A DNA stretch of 64,000 nt from Anadara kagoshimensis. Lineage: Eukaryota > Mollusca > Bivalvia > Arcoida > Arcidae. The translations under genes were made by a program, and so were the position numbers. The stretch spans positions 52,230,920 through 52,294,919 of the forward strand of contig CM037861.1 in NCBI GenBank assembly GCA_021292105.1. Direction: 5' to 3'. Of this stretch, positions 46,701 to 53,475 are shown one piece after another (the first letter of the stretch is position 1; each line of letters begins with the position of its first letter). The notes below the pieces were generated by a model, which saw nothing but the letters and a program-made list of their open reading frames with translations, was not told the DNA's origin and made no database searches.

Positions 46701-47313
46701 TAAAAGCATCCATATTAATTAATATTTACTACGCTGATGTACATTTGATTCAGTTTTATTTAGCAAGCTAAAAAATTATTCCAAAATCCACTAAGTGATC
46801 GAAATCCCCTAAGTCCTCCATATTTTTGAACCTGCCCCCCCCCCTTCCGTATAAGCCCTCAAACACTTTGAAAGATACTACAATTAATAAGTGAACAATA
46901 TCAAACATACACATTTCATTTTTTTATTTTGTAATTGTACTTATTCTCACAATCAAAACCAGACCTCTTCTGTGCTTGCATAAAATAAATATTTAATTTC
47001 TGTGATTTTAGTCCTGTTCATATTTCTTGCTTCAGAATAAATATGACTCGTTTTCGAATGTGGAAATATGTTCACAGTAGAGTAATAAAAGAGTTTAGCA
47101 TATCATACATACTTAATTTATGTTGTGTCCACTATTCAACATTGTGTAAAAAGTACTCTAAATAACGGTTTAATGCCTCATTTTTAAGTCATGGAAATTA
47201 TACCCCCCCCCCCTCTCAAAAACACACTAGGATATGGTGTTGTTCTAATGACTAGCATGAAATTTATTGTTAAATTGTTTTGAAAAACAATAAATCTAAT
47301 GTTTACTAACCAT
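13639..47313 (-). CDS. IFT56: IFT56 (TTC26/DYF-13), complete gene model
   Basis: This is the intraflagellar transport protein 56, a tetratricopeptide-repeat subunit of the IFT-B complex needed for ciliary assembly and for loading of motility proteins in several organisms. Seventeen exon positions, all with GT-AG borders and matching phases, give 555-556 residues; I recall vertebrate IFT56 as about 554. Recognisable blocks in order are MLSRAKPA near the N-terminus, [87 protein letters not shown] and MKKWAKEN at the C-terminus. Exon 5 exists as two tandem versions and the last exon as three. I know of no other family with these blocks, so the identity is close to certain. Exon entries are listed separately. 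Confidence 0.96.
14400..14660 (+). repeat. dispersed repeat R5
   Basis: GTGAGCCACAAGCTCACAAA (a small palindrome), GAAAGTTTCATGAAAATCC, GGACAGACACCCCTATCAC and TATATACCCCCCACTTTT. The last phrase recurs at 34,139-34,165. Class unknown. Confidence 0.55.
15421..15426 (-). terminator. candidate polyadenylation signal for IFT56 exon 17B
   Basis: AATAAA on the minus strand, about 190 nt after the stop codon of exon 17B. Support is positional only. Confidence 0.35.
15617..15734 (-). CDS. IFT56: IFT56 alternative last exon 17B (middle)
   Basis: The exon follows an atatttttag acceptor and completes the split Arg. It encodes [20 protein letters not shown], then [18 protein letters not shown] and TGA. 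It retains the family MKKWAK ending. AATAAA on this strand lies at 15,421-15,426, about 190 nt after the stop. It is most similar to exon 17C, which suggests a later duplication of those two. Confidence 0.9.
16018..16282. mobile_element. MITE family M2 copy
   Basis: TACAGTCAAACCTGCCTTTA at the left and GACAGGCTTAACTGTAA at the right, with the family phrases ATTTAAACCTGTATGTAAG and ACTTTTACTGGTTCC inside. The TA at both ends suggests a TA target. Confidence 0.7.
17530..18960. repeat. 45/46-bp minisatellite, about 30 copies
   Basis: The unit is GAACTGAAACTGAAACATGG, then GTCCAAAACAGAAACATCAG and GGGTGA, with 45- and 46-bp variants. Where 45-bp units run together the array stays open on both strands and produces repeat-peptide ORFs, which I treat as artefacts. 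It lies in the 3' part of IFT56 between last exons 17A and 17B. Confidence 0.9.
19840..20410. repeat. degenerate hexamer-based repeat (GACACT/GATGCT)
   Basis: A long imperfect run of GACACTGAT, GCTGAC, ACTGATACA and related words with a 6-bp rhythm and a GAT/GAC codon-like texture. Frames shift repeatedly, so it is not one coding sequence. It lies between IFT56 last exons 17A and 17B. Confidence 0.7.
20450..21600. other. IFT56 interval between last exons 17A and 17B, no features seen
   Basis: No exon, known repeat or RNA gene recognised. It would hold the 3' UTR of the 17A isoform. Confidence 0.4.
21634..21748 (-). CDS. IFT56: IFT56 alternative last exon 17A (proximal)
   Basis: The exon follows a TTTAAACAG acceptor and completes the split Arg. 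It encodes [20 protein letters not shown], then [17 protein letters not shown] and TGA. The core RNTSNPQVE and RTMKK match the family C-terminus, but the tail ([10 protein letters not shown]) differs from the usual WAKEN ending. It is an intact terminal exon nearest to exon 16. I saw no strong poly(A) hexamer close to it; the nearest AATAAA on this strand is at 21,077-21,082. Confidence 0.88.
22493..22626 (-). CDS. IFT56: IFT56 exon 16, last constitutive exon
   Basis: The 44 full codons encode [18 protein letters not shown], then [18 protein letters not shown] and MIIAGHEP. It ends in phase 2 (split Arg) before GTTAGT. Three downstream exons can each accept this phase and each ends the protein. 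Confidence 0.96.
22890..23115 (-). repeat. dispersed repeat R4 copy
   Basis: Contains CTTGAGAGCCAAATA, ATATGACCTTGGTTCAAG, TATGAGATATGGCC and a final GGACAGACATGGTGATTCC with TATATACCCCC. Related copies lie at 32,600-32,860, 61,965-62,195 and 62,470-62,660. No coding frame; class unknown. Confidence 0.6.
23313..23419 (-). CDS. IFT56: IFT56 exon 15
   Basis: The exon completes a split Tyr, then encodes [20 protein letters not shown] and [15 protein letters not shown]. It ends in phase 0 before GTATGT. Confidence 0.96.
23835..23904 (-). CDS. IFT56: IFT56 exon 14
   Basis: The 23 full codons encode [18 protein letters not shown], then WLARC, with a phase-1 end before GTAAGT. It matches the vertebrate [22 protein letters not shown] region closely. 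Confidence 0.95.
24303..24386 (-). CDS. IFT56: IFT56 exon 13
   Basis: The 28 codons are in phase 0 at both ends. They encode [18 protein letters not shown], then [10 protein letters not shown]. The donor is GTATGT. Confidence 0.95.
24945..25033 (-). CDS. IFT56: IFT56 exon 12
   Basis: The exon completes a split Asp and encodes [18 protein letters not shown], then [11 protein letters not shown]. It ends in phase 0 before GTAAAG. This is a highly conserved block of the family. Confidence 0.96.
26066..26129 (-). CDS. IFT56: IFT56 exon 11
   Basis: The 21 full codons encode [16 protein letters not shown], then SASEC. It runs from phase 0 to phase 1 and the donor is GTATGT. Confidence 0.95.
26655..26764 (-). 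CDS. IFT56: IFT56 exon 10
   Basis: The exon completes a split Asp and encodes 36 codons, [20 protein letters not shown] then [16 protein letters not shown]. It ends in phase 0 before GTAAGT. Confidence 0.95.
27060..27235 (-). repeat. SINE S copy
   Basis: Minus strand: ATGTGGTCTAATGTGCATGC head, CTTCAAATCCCACTC B box, body TTGCCAAAGGTCAGTGG. In the IFT56 intron between exons 9 and 10. Confidence 0.6.
27356..27458 (-). CDS. IFT56: IFT56 exon 9
   Basis: The exon runs from phase 0 to phase 1. It encodes [16 protein letters not shown], then [18 protein letters not shown], which is nearly identical to the vertebrate protein and among the strongest identifiers of the gene. Confidence 0.96.
27885..28025 (-). 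repeat. SINE S copy, head missing
   Basis: The body phrase GTTCTGAAATTGTGGAGGAA with CCATCAACCTTTGGCAAGTG matches the other copies. The tRNA-like head is absent. Confidence 0.55.
28165..28239 (-). CDS. IFT56: IFT56 exon 8
   Basis: The 25 codons are in phase 0 at both ends and encode [20 protein letters not shown], then IKHNL. The donor is GTTAGT. This is one of the less conserved parts of the protein. Confidence 0.92.
28440..28690 (-). repeat. SINE S copy, diverged
   Basis: Contains GAGGTGGTCAATACTAAAAA, CCAGAGTACTCAGAGAAAATG and a decayed head (GCTAGTGCTTTAAACTGTTCA). In the IFT56 intron between exons 7 and 8. Confidence 0.45.
28749..28850 (-). CDS. IFT56: IFT56 exon 7
   Basis: The 34 codons are in phase 0 at both ends. 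They encode [20 protein letters not shown], then [14 protein letters not shown], matching the vertebrate segment closely. Confidence 0.95.
29177..29390. mobile_element. MITE family M1, second copy
   Basis: Shares GTCGAAAGTTTAACACTAAG at the left and TTAAACTTTCAACAGGTCTG at the right with the copy at 8,100, as well as internal matches (CGTTAGCTCAGTGTTAAA). It lies in the IFT56 intron between exons 6 and 7. Confidence 0.7.
30489..30558 (-). CDS. IFT56: IFT56 exon 6
   Basis: The exon completes the split Arg from exon 5 and encodes 23 codons, [20 protein letters not shown] then VSQ. It ends in phase 0 before GTACAG. Confidence 0.95.
30975..31200 (-). repeat. SINE S copy
   Basis: Contains TTAGTTCTGAAATGGTTGAG, CCAAAGTACCTGAATGAAACC and CAACTTTCTGCAAGTGAACC. 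The head is decayed. Confidence 0.5.
31240..32590. other. IFT56 intron with local short duplications
   Basis: Phrases such as AACTGAATCATTGAAATTTT and GTACCCAGAAGTCAC recur several times between 31,600 and 31,900, an imperfect tandem repeat, with short poly-C runs. No coding exon seen. Confidence 0.4.
32600..32860 (+). repeat. dispersed repeat R4 copy
   Basis: The same family as at 22,890 in inverse orientation: GGGGGTATATAGGAATCACC, a GTCTGTCTGTCTG run, CCATATCTCATAATTGC, then TCTCAAGAGACAG. It lies in an IFT56 intron. Confidence 0.6.
32861..34500. other. IFT56 intron, mostly unrecognised
   Basis: A short local duplication is visible (TTCTGATCAGCCGGACAAGT and TTCCTGATCAGCCAGGTCAG, both followed by GACCCTGATCAAGAGGT, about 120 bp apart). 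An R5-like TATACCCCCCACTTTTT lies at 34,147. Nothing else supported. Confidence 0.4.
34511..34706 (-). CDS. IFT56: IFT56 exon 5b (downstream copy of a duplicated exon)
   Basis: The exon has the same length and phases as exon 5a, with its own acceptor (gcttctatttcag) and a GTAAC donor. Seven of 64 full codons change the amino acid relative to 5a (H/R, F/L, A/T, L/M, V/I, T/I, L/I), while many third positions differ silently. This suggests that both copies are under protein-level constraint. 5b keeps the KSRLQNRLL and YKRILLDN spellings I remember from vertebrates, so it may be nearer the ancestral form. Confidence 0.93.
34777..34972 (-). CDS. IFT56: IFT56 exon 5a (upstream copy of a duplicated exon)
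   Basis: This 196-nt exon enters at phase 1 and leaves at phase 2. It encodes [20 protein letters not shown], then [16 protein letters not shown] and [18 protein letters not shown] second intact version (34,511-34,706) follows after only 70 nt. As 196 is not divisible by 3, using both or neither would shift the frame, so the copies are expected to be mutually exclusive. Confidence 0.93.
34980..37390. other. IFT56 intron, no features seen
   Basis: AT-rich sequence between exon 5a and AGGTCA-array copy 2. The ORFs here look like chance frames. Confidence 0.4.
38312..38357 (+). ncRNA. type I hammerhead ribozyme 1
   Basis: Stem I is AGCACTA (38,312-38,318) with TAGTGCT (38,351-38,357), seven pairs. 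CTGATGA (38,319-38,325) is the invariant core. Stem II is GGAAT/ATTCC with a TGT loop. GAAA (38,339-38,342) follows, then a two-pair stem III capped by GGCC, and GTC with predicted cleavage after C38,350. Every invariant core base is present. The very short stem III with a self-complementary GGCC loop is typical of metazoan ribozymes thought to act as dimers. Confidence 0.9.
38651..38696 (+). ncRNA. type I hammerhead ribozyme 2
   Basis: An identical motif exactly 339 bp after the first, with predicted cleavage after C38,689. Cleavage here and at ribozyme 1 would release a 339-nt RNA. Confidence 0.9.
38990..39035 (+). ncRNA. type I hammerhead ribozyme 3
   Basis: An identical motif 339 bp after the second, with predicted cleavage after C39,028. 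It closes the second monomer. Confidence 0.9.
39930..40145 (-). repeat. tRNA-derived SINE S, best copy with A and B boxes
   Basis: On the minus strand the A-box region (40,118-40,135) reads ATAGCTGTGTGGTCTAAAG and the B box (40,062-40,075) reads GGTTCAAATCCCAC. The body contains CACTTGCCAAAAGTTGGTGG and CTTGACTGGGGTCTAAAAC. Related copies lie in other IFT56 introns and in the fold-back element. Confidence 0.7.
40617..40731 (-). CDS. IFT56: IFT56 exon 4
   Basis: The exon runs from phase 0 to phase 1 and has 38 full codons. It encodes [16 protein letters not shown], then [17 protein letters not shown]. This is a TPR pair that aligns with the vertebrate EVWVNLACTYFFLGMY segment. The donor is GTAAGT. 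Confidence 0.95.
41226..41525 (+). repeat. tRNA-derived SINE
   Basis: TAGCTCATTTGGTATAG (41,234-41,250) is an A box and CAGAGTTTGACAAGACC a weak B box. The body has GGCATGTTAAAGAACCC and the tail is GACTGGGATGTAAAAATCC. Sense to +, antisense to IFT56. Confidence 0.6.
41643..41735 (-). CDS. IFT56: IFT56 exon 3, first TPR helices
   Basis: The 31 codons contain [19 protein letters not shown] and are in phase 0 at both ends. The acceptor is a short T tract and TAG; an AGGTCA-array transposon begins about 15 bp upstream of it (at about 41,751), so the branch point must be inside the transposon. Confidence 0.95.
41751..43912 (+). mobile_element. AGGTCA-array element copy 3 (monomeric subfamily)
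   Basis: Runs from CAAGAGGCCCATGGGCC to TTTGGCTCAGGTGAGCTAAAA. Its core has about nine units near 145 bp with the same palindromic ends, but the units do not alternate between two types as in copies 1 and 2, so it is another subfamily. Its left end lies about 15 bp upstream of the IFT56 exon 3 acceptor. Confidence 0.75.
44298..44435 (-). CDS. IFT56: IFT56 exon 2, basic N-terminus
   Basis: The 46 codons begin directly after a tttcag acceptor with ATG and end in phase 0 before GTGAGT. It reads [10 protein letters not shown], a lysine-rich stretch ([11 protein letters not shown]), then [10 protein letters not shown], which opens the first TPR-like helix. It aligns throughout with the vertebrate N-terminus. 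Confidence 0.95.
45420..46880. other. unclassified repeat-like intron region upstream of IFT56 exon 2
   Basis: TTTTCGATCACCAGG and TTCCGATCACTTATG near 45,440 and AAGTGATCGAAATCCCC near 46,800 are roughly inverted, suggesting a decayed transposon of about 1.4 kb. A GGGAAAAT/TTGGGAATTTTT-rich repeat (46,130-46,520) sits within it. No coding exon is visible. Confidence 0.35.
47311..47313 (-). CDS. IFT56: IFT56 exon 1, initiator ATG next to the splice donor
   Basis: On the minus strand the sequence reads TTTCAAAATG then GTTAGT. The ATG is thus the last codon before a donor, in phase 0. The next exon also begins with ATG, so the protein would start Met-Met-Leu-Ser-Arg-Ala-Lys-Pro, as I remember for vertebrate IFT56. 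A of the CAAA context sits at -3. If this exon is not used, the ATG at 44,435 can serve as start. The transcription start was not located; the upstream limit of the exon is unknown but lies before the fold-back element at 47,695. Confidence 0.6.
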
Positions 47314-47694
47314 TTTGAAAGATTTTCTGTGTGTATCTTCTTCTTATTTATAATGTCTGAGTGTGGAAAACTTGTACACTAATGAAAGCGTTGTGAAGCA
47401 AAACAATTTTTAACTGGAATGTCACCTATGCGCATGTGCGTGTTGTTGTTATTTCGTAGTTTCCTAAATTTTGGCGTACCGTATAGTATAGATTCTACTT
47501 TATTTATTTATTTATTCTCATTGGTACGCTCAAGAGAAAAGTTGAAAAATAAGGAATATTAAAACTGGCCACTGCACTTGCTACTGCTGTTGTTGTTGTT
47601 GTTGTTCACGGTTGTTGGTGTTGCTTAACGTCGTATCAGCAGTTATTCAGCTATTCGCGACGGGAAATACTTAAGTTTAATAATCTCTATGTAT
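47314..47694 (-). promoter_or_regulatory. IFT56 5' UTR and probable promoter interval
   Basis: This 380-bp interval lies between the first ATG and the fold-back element, so core promoter and 5' UTR probably fall here. It contains TGCGCATGTGCGTG at 47,429-47,442, close to the NRF-1 palindrome, and a short TTG-type trinucleotide run near 47,580. I looked for an RFX X-box, expected for many ciliary genes, and found only a GTTGCT half-site. The assignment is by position. Confidence 0.4.
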
Positions 47695-48412
47695 CACGGG
47701 GGTAATCCTGATACACCGTATTTCATTTACGTCGGAGTATTCCGTCGGTTTTAATTTTACGTCCGAGTAAAATGGTCGTTACGCTTTACGTTAAAGAGAA
47801 CAGATGACTATTTTTAATATAACTTCATAAAAACGAAACTTTAACAGAAAGCAAAAAGTTGGTCACATAACTGCCTCATATAAAAACTTGCAAGAAATAT
47901 TCATATTTTTCACGTACCTTTCACATTTGCATTTTTGGCAGGTGCTTTTGTTTAGCAGCTGATTTTAATAAAACGGACTTGGATTCAAATGATGTTTCTA
48001 CTCAAAATTCTCAAGAAATGTCTTTACTTTTATAAACTCGCGAAAACAGAAGCTTTACTCGGTTTTTAAGTGAAATTTTATGTTTCGTTTAAGCGGAGTG
48101 GTATAAATGTTACGCTTTCCGACCAGCTGTGTTACGCTTTCCGTGAAGACATGTTACGCTTTCCGTTTAATATGATTCGCAATTAACAGAACTCAAACTT
48201 CATTATCAGTTTTTCTCGATTCAGAAAGCATTGCAGGATAGAAATCAATTTTTGAAAGAGAGCAGAACCATACACAGTTCGTAACTTGAACCAATAAAAA
48301 GCAAAAACAACATACTGTCATACATGCTTATATAGCAATACATTACTTCCAAAAGCAAACACTTACGAAAGACTAAACCGACTTATAGATAGTTATACCA
48401 ATTGCACAATTG

Positions 48413-48520
48413 TACAGTCAAACTTGCTTATAAAAGCCACTCAAGGGAACTAGTAATAGTGGCCTTTATTGGCAAGCGGTCCTTATAATAGAGGTGGTCT
48501 TCAAGGCAGGTTCGATTGTA
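48413..48520. mobile_element. MITE family M2 copy inside the fold-back left arm
   Basis: A 108-bp short version, TACAGTCAAACTTGCTTATA to GGCAGGTTCGATTGTAC. It is not mirrored in the right arm at the matching place (near 50,440), so it arrived after the arms formed. Confidence 0.6.
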
Positions 48521-48562
48521 CGTGTTAAATACCATTTTGAAAAGGATCAAATGTAGTTTATA

Positions 48563-49566
48563 TATAGGTTTTTAGGCTCAGTTGAGCTATTGTCATTTAT
48601 CATCGTCAGTCGTTTGGCGTATGTCGTTCGTAAACTTTACATTTTAATCATCTTCTCCAAAACTGCTAAGGCAAATGTGATGAAACTTGGTGATTATAAG
48701 GCCTGGGTAACAGGCTTTCAGAATTGTGTCGGCGGGGTTTGGTCACGCCTAACAAGATGGCTGCCGTTATTAAAATAGCAAAAAAAGGCAAAAAATATTT
48801 TTCTCTGAAACCAAAACGTGCAAAACTTCGATTGGATACCGTATTTCGATTCAGGATACCCGGGAATATGAAAATTGGACGAAAAACTGGTTACGCGTGT
48901 TTTTCGTAAAATTCGTAATTTGTAAAACGAAACATTTATTGTTATAACTCAACAAAGATTGAAGATATAATATATCTAGTATTTACTGTTGTTCTTATCT
49001 CGCTATTTTCCTCGAATTGATGTAAAGATCACAGCTCAAGGTCATGTCCCAGTTTTTGAACTTTCATAAAGAAAGCTAATTTTTCATGTGATAATGGCAT
49101 TTTCAGTTTATTGTAGGTACTGACATGACGATCATTTTGATACAAAGAACAAGGTCATGGGTTCAAAAGTCAAGGTCATAGATACACAAGGACACCAAAA
49201 TGGCTAATTATTTGCGAAACTATTAAATAGCCATGTATATACGAATAGTGTAGGCATTGACATGGTGATCATTTTTATATTCAAAAGTCGAGGTCATAGA
49301 TTAACAAGTAAACCAAAATGGTTAATTATTTAAAAGAATATTAACTTTTTTTTATAGAAATGTGAGTTAGAGTGTTGTAGGTATTGACATAGTGGTCATA
49401 TAGATCAAGGTCATGCGTTAAGAGTCAAGGTTACAGATTATGACATGAGTTTTCACATTTTTATCTCACCAAACCTTAAGATCACACGTGTTATTGTGTT
49501 GGGACGACCATTGATTCATTGTTTATACTAAGGTGAGCGTTGAGGCCCATCAACCTCTTCTGTTAA
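48563..49566 (-). mobile_element. AGGTCA-array element copy 4, short, nested in the fold-back element
   Basis: Starts with TTAGGCTCAGTTGAGC and ends with GTGAGCGTTGAGGCCCATCAACCTCTT, so it is inverted relative to copy 3. Its core has only about three decayed units. It splits the left arm of the fold-back element, whose matching sequence continues on both sides. Confidence 0.7.
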
Positions 49567-49589
49567 TTTTTAACTTTTTAATCTAAGAA

Positions 49590-49825
49590 TATACTAGTAG
49601 AGTTGGGTAATGGTGTTTTACGCCCAAGTCAAGTGTAATGTTGTTTACGCCGTAGTCAAGATTCTTCCACATATATCGAGGCGGTCAATTCATAGGTGAA
49701 TGGAACCAGTGTACCCAGAGAAGCCGCCGACTTTCGCTAAGTGGGACTCGTTCCAAGGTGATGAGAGGCACCTTAATCCATAAGCCCGTTCTTTCGACCA
49801 CTCGGCCACAGATGGCCTCTTTTCA
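49590..49825 (-). repeat. SINE S copy in the fold-back element
   Basis: Minus-strand head GGCCATCTGTGGCCGAGTGG and B-box-like GGAACGAGTCCC. The body GAGGCGGTCAATTCATAGG pairs with an inverted copy at 50,213-50,365, so at least part belongs to the fold-back arms. Confidence 0.6.
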
Positions 49826-51204
49826 CTTATGAAACCAACTAGTAAATTACAATCATACAGTCATGAATTCATAATGTCTGACACATCAAGGGCCACGTAC
49901 AGATGTCAATACTGGTCTGAAATAAATAGTGCCTACTAATGAATCATTGAACATTTATTTAAGGCACATGAAAATTATGTGTGGCGTTACAAGTCCTCAC
50001 GTTAAACGTAGAAACAGGGCGATAAGGTTACATAAAAAAAATTACGAATCGCTTGTTGCTTATAATCTGAAAAAAAAGAAAAGGAGTGGTGATAATGGTG
50101 AGATTTCACAGTCAAAATACGACATATAACAAGAAGATAATGAAAGCTGAGTCTTTGGTATGTCACAAGAATGGCCTAATGCAGAAGGTGACAGGAAGAG
50201 TGATAAACGTACCCGGAGCCGTTGTCAGTTCGCTGCCAAAGGTGGCGGATTCTCTGAGTACACTGATTTCATTCACCATCTATGAATTCACCGCCTCGAT
50301 ATATGTGGATGAATCTTCATAGGCGTGTGAAACACTATTACCCAACTCAACTACATTCTTAGAAGAAAACGGTAAAAAATATGATCTACATTCGATCCTT
50401 TTCAAAATGGTATTTCACACGTGTTTAATTTATTTGCGCAATGGGTATAACTATCTTTAAGTCGGTTTAGTCTTTCGTAAGTGTTTACTTTTGGAAGTAA
50501 TGTATTGCTTTATAAGCATGTATGACAGTATGTTGTTTTTGCTTTTTATTGGTTCAAGTTACGAACTGTGTATGGTTCTGCTCTCCTTCAAAAATTGAAT
50601 CCTATCCTGCATTGCTTTCTGAATCACTTCTGGAACAACTTGTGAAGATATAATCGAGAAAAACACCCGATCTAAAGTTATAATGAAGTTTGAGTTCTGT
50701 TAATTGCGAATCATATTAAACGGAAAGCGTAACACAGCTGGTCGGAAAGCGTAACATTTATACCACTCCGCTTAAACGAAACATACAATTTCACTTAAAA
50801 ACCGAGTAAAGCTTCTGTTTTCGCAAGTTTATAAAAGTAAAGACAATTCTTGAGAATTTTGAGTAGAAACATCATTTGAATCCAAGTCCGTTTTATTAAA
50901 ATCAGCTGCTAAACAAAAGCACCTGCCAAAAATGGAAATGTGAAATGTACGTGAAAAATATGAATATTTCTTGCAAGTTTTTATATGAGGCAGTTAAATA
51001 CCATCAAATATAATGTGACCAACTTTTTGCTTTCTGTTAAAGTTTCGATTTTATGAAGTTATATTAAAATAGTCATCTGTTCTCTTTAACGTAAAGCGTA
51101 ACGACCAAAAATGTATCATTTTACTCGGACGTAAATTAAAACCGACGGAATACTCCGACGTAAATGAAATACGGTGTATCAGGATTACCCCCGTGTGTAT
51201 TAAT

Positions 51205-51485
51205 CTATGAAAAAGTTCGTGTGCAAGTGTGCTTTATGGTCAGCCTTGTACCAGCACGCACTCAGGGCGACTTTAAGGTGCTAGCTCACTGAGTCAGTAC
51301 GCCGTAGACAAGCGTACCGCTCCGGCACCAGTCACAATATACTGACACCGGGTGAACCAGTAAAGACCAACGACAAGAAAATTCACTTTACCACATGTGG
51401 TCTGAGGGGGGACTCAAAATCACAGCGGTGAGACTGAGACCCTGGATTTGCAGACAAACGTCTTAATCATTAGGCCACCGCGGCC
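51205..51485 (-). repeat. tRNA-derived SINE, a different family
   Basis: On the minus strand GTGGCCTAATGATTAAGACG (51,459-51,478) is a tRNA-type A box and GGGTCTCAGTCTCACC a weak B box. The body continues into CGGTGTCAGTATATTGTGAC. It abuts the right end of the fold-back element. Confidence 0.6.
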
Positions 51486-53354
51486 TCACACTGCATATGA
51501 CACAAACTGCAATGGTTTGAGGTGACGCGTTGTAAGCTGTACGGCATGGGTTCAAGTCCCATCTAGTTATCTTTTTAATAATTCTTTATTCTTTTTTTTA
51601 AAAAAATATTTATCTATATACAATACTATTTATGAATTTTGCCTTTTTTAAATATATGCTAAATATATGATAATTTACTTCTTCTTACTAGCAGATCAAG
51701 CCAGGTAATATTTTGTACTTAAAATATAAACATATCACCCGTGAATTCGTGAAGCGTGATGCTAGGTTATACTCTAATATTCTAGTTTTCAATTTATTGA
51801 ATATTGATGATAAATGCAGGCCGACCGATTCTATTAATTTATTTGTCGAGATCAGTTCATTTTTAGGTACTTTTTTTATCTTTAAGTGTTTAATTTTGGT
51901 ACAATTTCAATACAAAGAGTCCAATTTTTTAGTACTTTTAATTTAAAAAAACCCGTCAAAATCGGAAAAATCCGTTGAATTTGACCTTTTCATTTTATCC
52001 GTCCGTTTATCCGTTTATATGATACAAATCTGTCAAAAACGGATAAATCCGTCGAATTGGTCAGCCTGAAAATGTTAATGTCTGTTCAACATCCTCTGTT
52101 CTTCAAGGAAAAGGATATTTACGAAAATGAAGCACTTGTTGTTTATATATAGAACGCGAAATCCTCAGGTGTTTAAAATACATCGTTAAGTCATTCATCC
52201 GTTTAAGCAGGGCGCAATGTAAAAAGCGCCTATTAAACTCGACATACCTTTGTTCTTGGTATCAACCAAAAGCAATAAGCAGACGTGGCAAAAAACGAAC
52301 AAAACAAAACCCATCTTCTGTTGTATTCATGTTAAATCATTCACGTATGCGACAACGTCTATCCAAACTTAATTTATACCTACCAGTTTCTTTGCACCAA
52401 TAAGCAACAATGGCTTTGAATTGTTAATCTCCATGTTAAAAACCTGTTTTGACATACATGTTTGTGCAAACTTTACTGATATGCTATTCATGACTGAATA
52501 GATTGTTGGTACTGCTTGTACACATTAGACAATAAAATGAAGAGACCTTGTTGAAGCTCCCTGTTATAAAACTTTATATGGATGTAGCTCAATTATTTCT
52601 ACGATATAAGGAAGTGGCGATCAAAAATTTTCGTCCACTCTTTGACAACTCTTTACACAATGTGCGGTTGTCGTCATTGCCGTTACATATGCGTTCTCTG
52701 GTTTGTACAATTGCTGCTTTCTGCTTTTTCAATATCCCACATACATATAGAGTATTACAAAAAAGTCACGTACACAAAAGAGGTCATTGTGTCAATGGGT
52801 ACTAAATACTTTGTGGTATCTACGATTACAATGCCACAATAAGTGTTAAATGTGTTATAATACGGGGGCGGATTTCGTAAAGGTCACAAAGTCATCACGG
52901 TATTTCAGTGAATAGATTGCTTGCTTCGTAAGTGATAGGTCTTGCACTCGATGCATTGCAATTTGGTGATATTATTTGAGCATTATAATATGGCTAACTT
53001 CGCCAAACATTCTTCGCCGTTACATTTTCAATAATACTGCTGTTAATTTATAAGCATTCCCTGGTGTTCGTCTCTGTAAGCTTTGACATAATACCTTGAC
53101 AACATTCAAATTAAATGCCATTTATTTGTGTTCAAGACACAGTAACGTGTTACAAACACATATGACCTCAATTTACACGTTGTCTACTTGTCATGTGGAG
53201 TAAGCTAATGACTGACCGTAAAGTTGCAACTTGGTCTTTGGGTTCATTTCATATGCAGATGAAAATGTTTTTTTGCAATAGAAACTGTAACTAAAAACAC
53301 GACAAAACAAACGAAAGAAACAAACAAATGAAGCAAGAACGCAAACCAGGTTAA

Positions 53355-53475
53355 ACATAGAAGGGCCTCAGTGGACGAGTGGACTAAATCGGCGGCATAC
53401 AGATCACAGTGCCTATCATCGTCTATGTTCAAATACCAGCCTGCAGATATAACGCGAGAAAGTGTGTCTGTTCGC
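53355..53475 (+). repeat. tRNA-derived SINE fragment
   Basis: GGCCTCAGTGGACGAGTGGA resembles an A box and TATGTTCAAATACCAGCC a B box. Intergenic. Confidence 0.5.

Larger units (their letters stand above)
47695..51195. mobile_element. large fold-back (long inverted repeat) DNA element
   Basis: CACGGGGGTAATCCTGATAC at the left end is mirrored exactly at the right end. The arms match over roughly 1 kb: 47,695-48,562 plus 49,566-49,730 against 50,213-51,195. TGTAT flanks both ends (47,690-47,694 and 51,196-51,200), a 5-bp target duplication. The arms contain repeated TTACGCTTTCCG (three times on the left, twice on the right), which may be transposase sites. No transposase ORF is visible, so it is non-autonomous. 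The superfamily is unknown; a 5-bp duplication with CAC ends recalls Transib, but the ends do not fit its consensus well. Confidence 0.82.

Noticed and set aside
47600..47640. RFX X-box in the IFT56 promoter
   Set aside because: Only a GTTGCT half-site followed by TAACG was found; the second half does not match the consensus.
51530..51590. tRNA gene ending in GGGTTCAAGTCCCATC
   Set aside because: It has a good B-box-like loop, but no A box, cloverleaf or acceptor stem upstream could be drawn.
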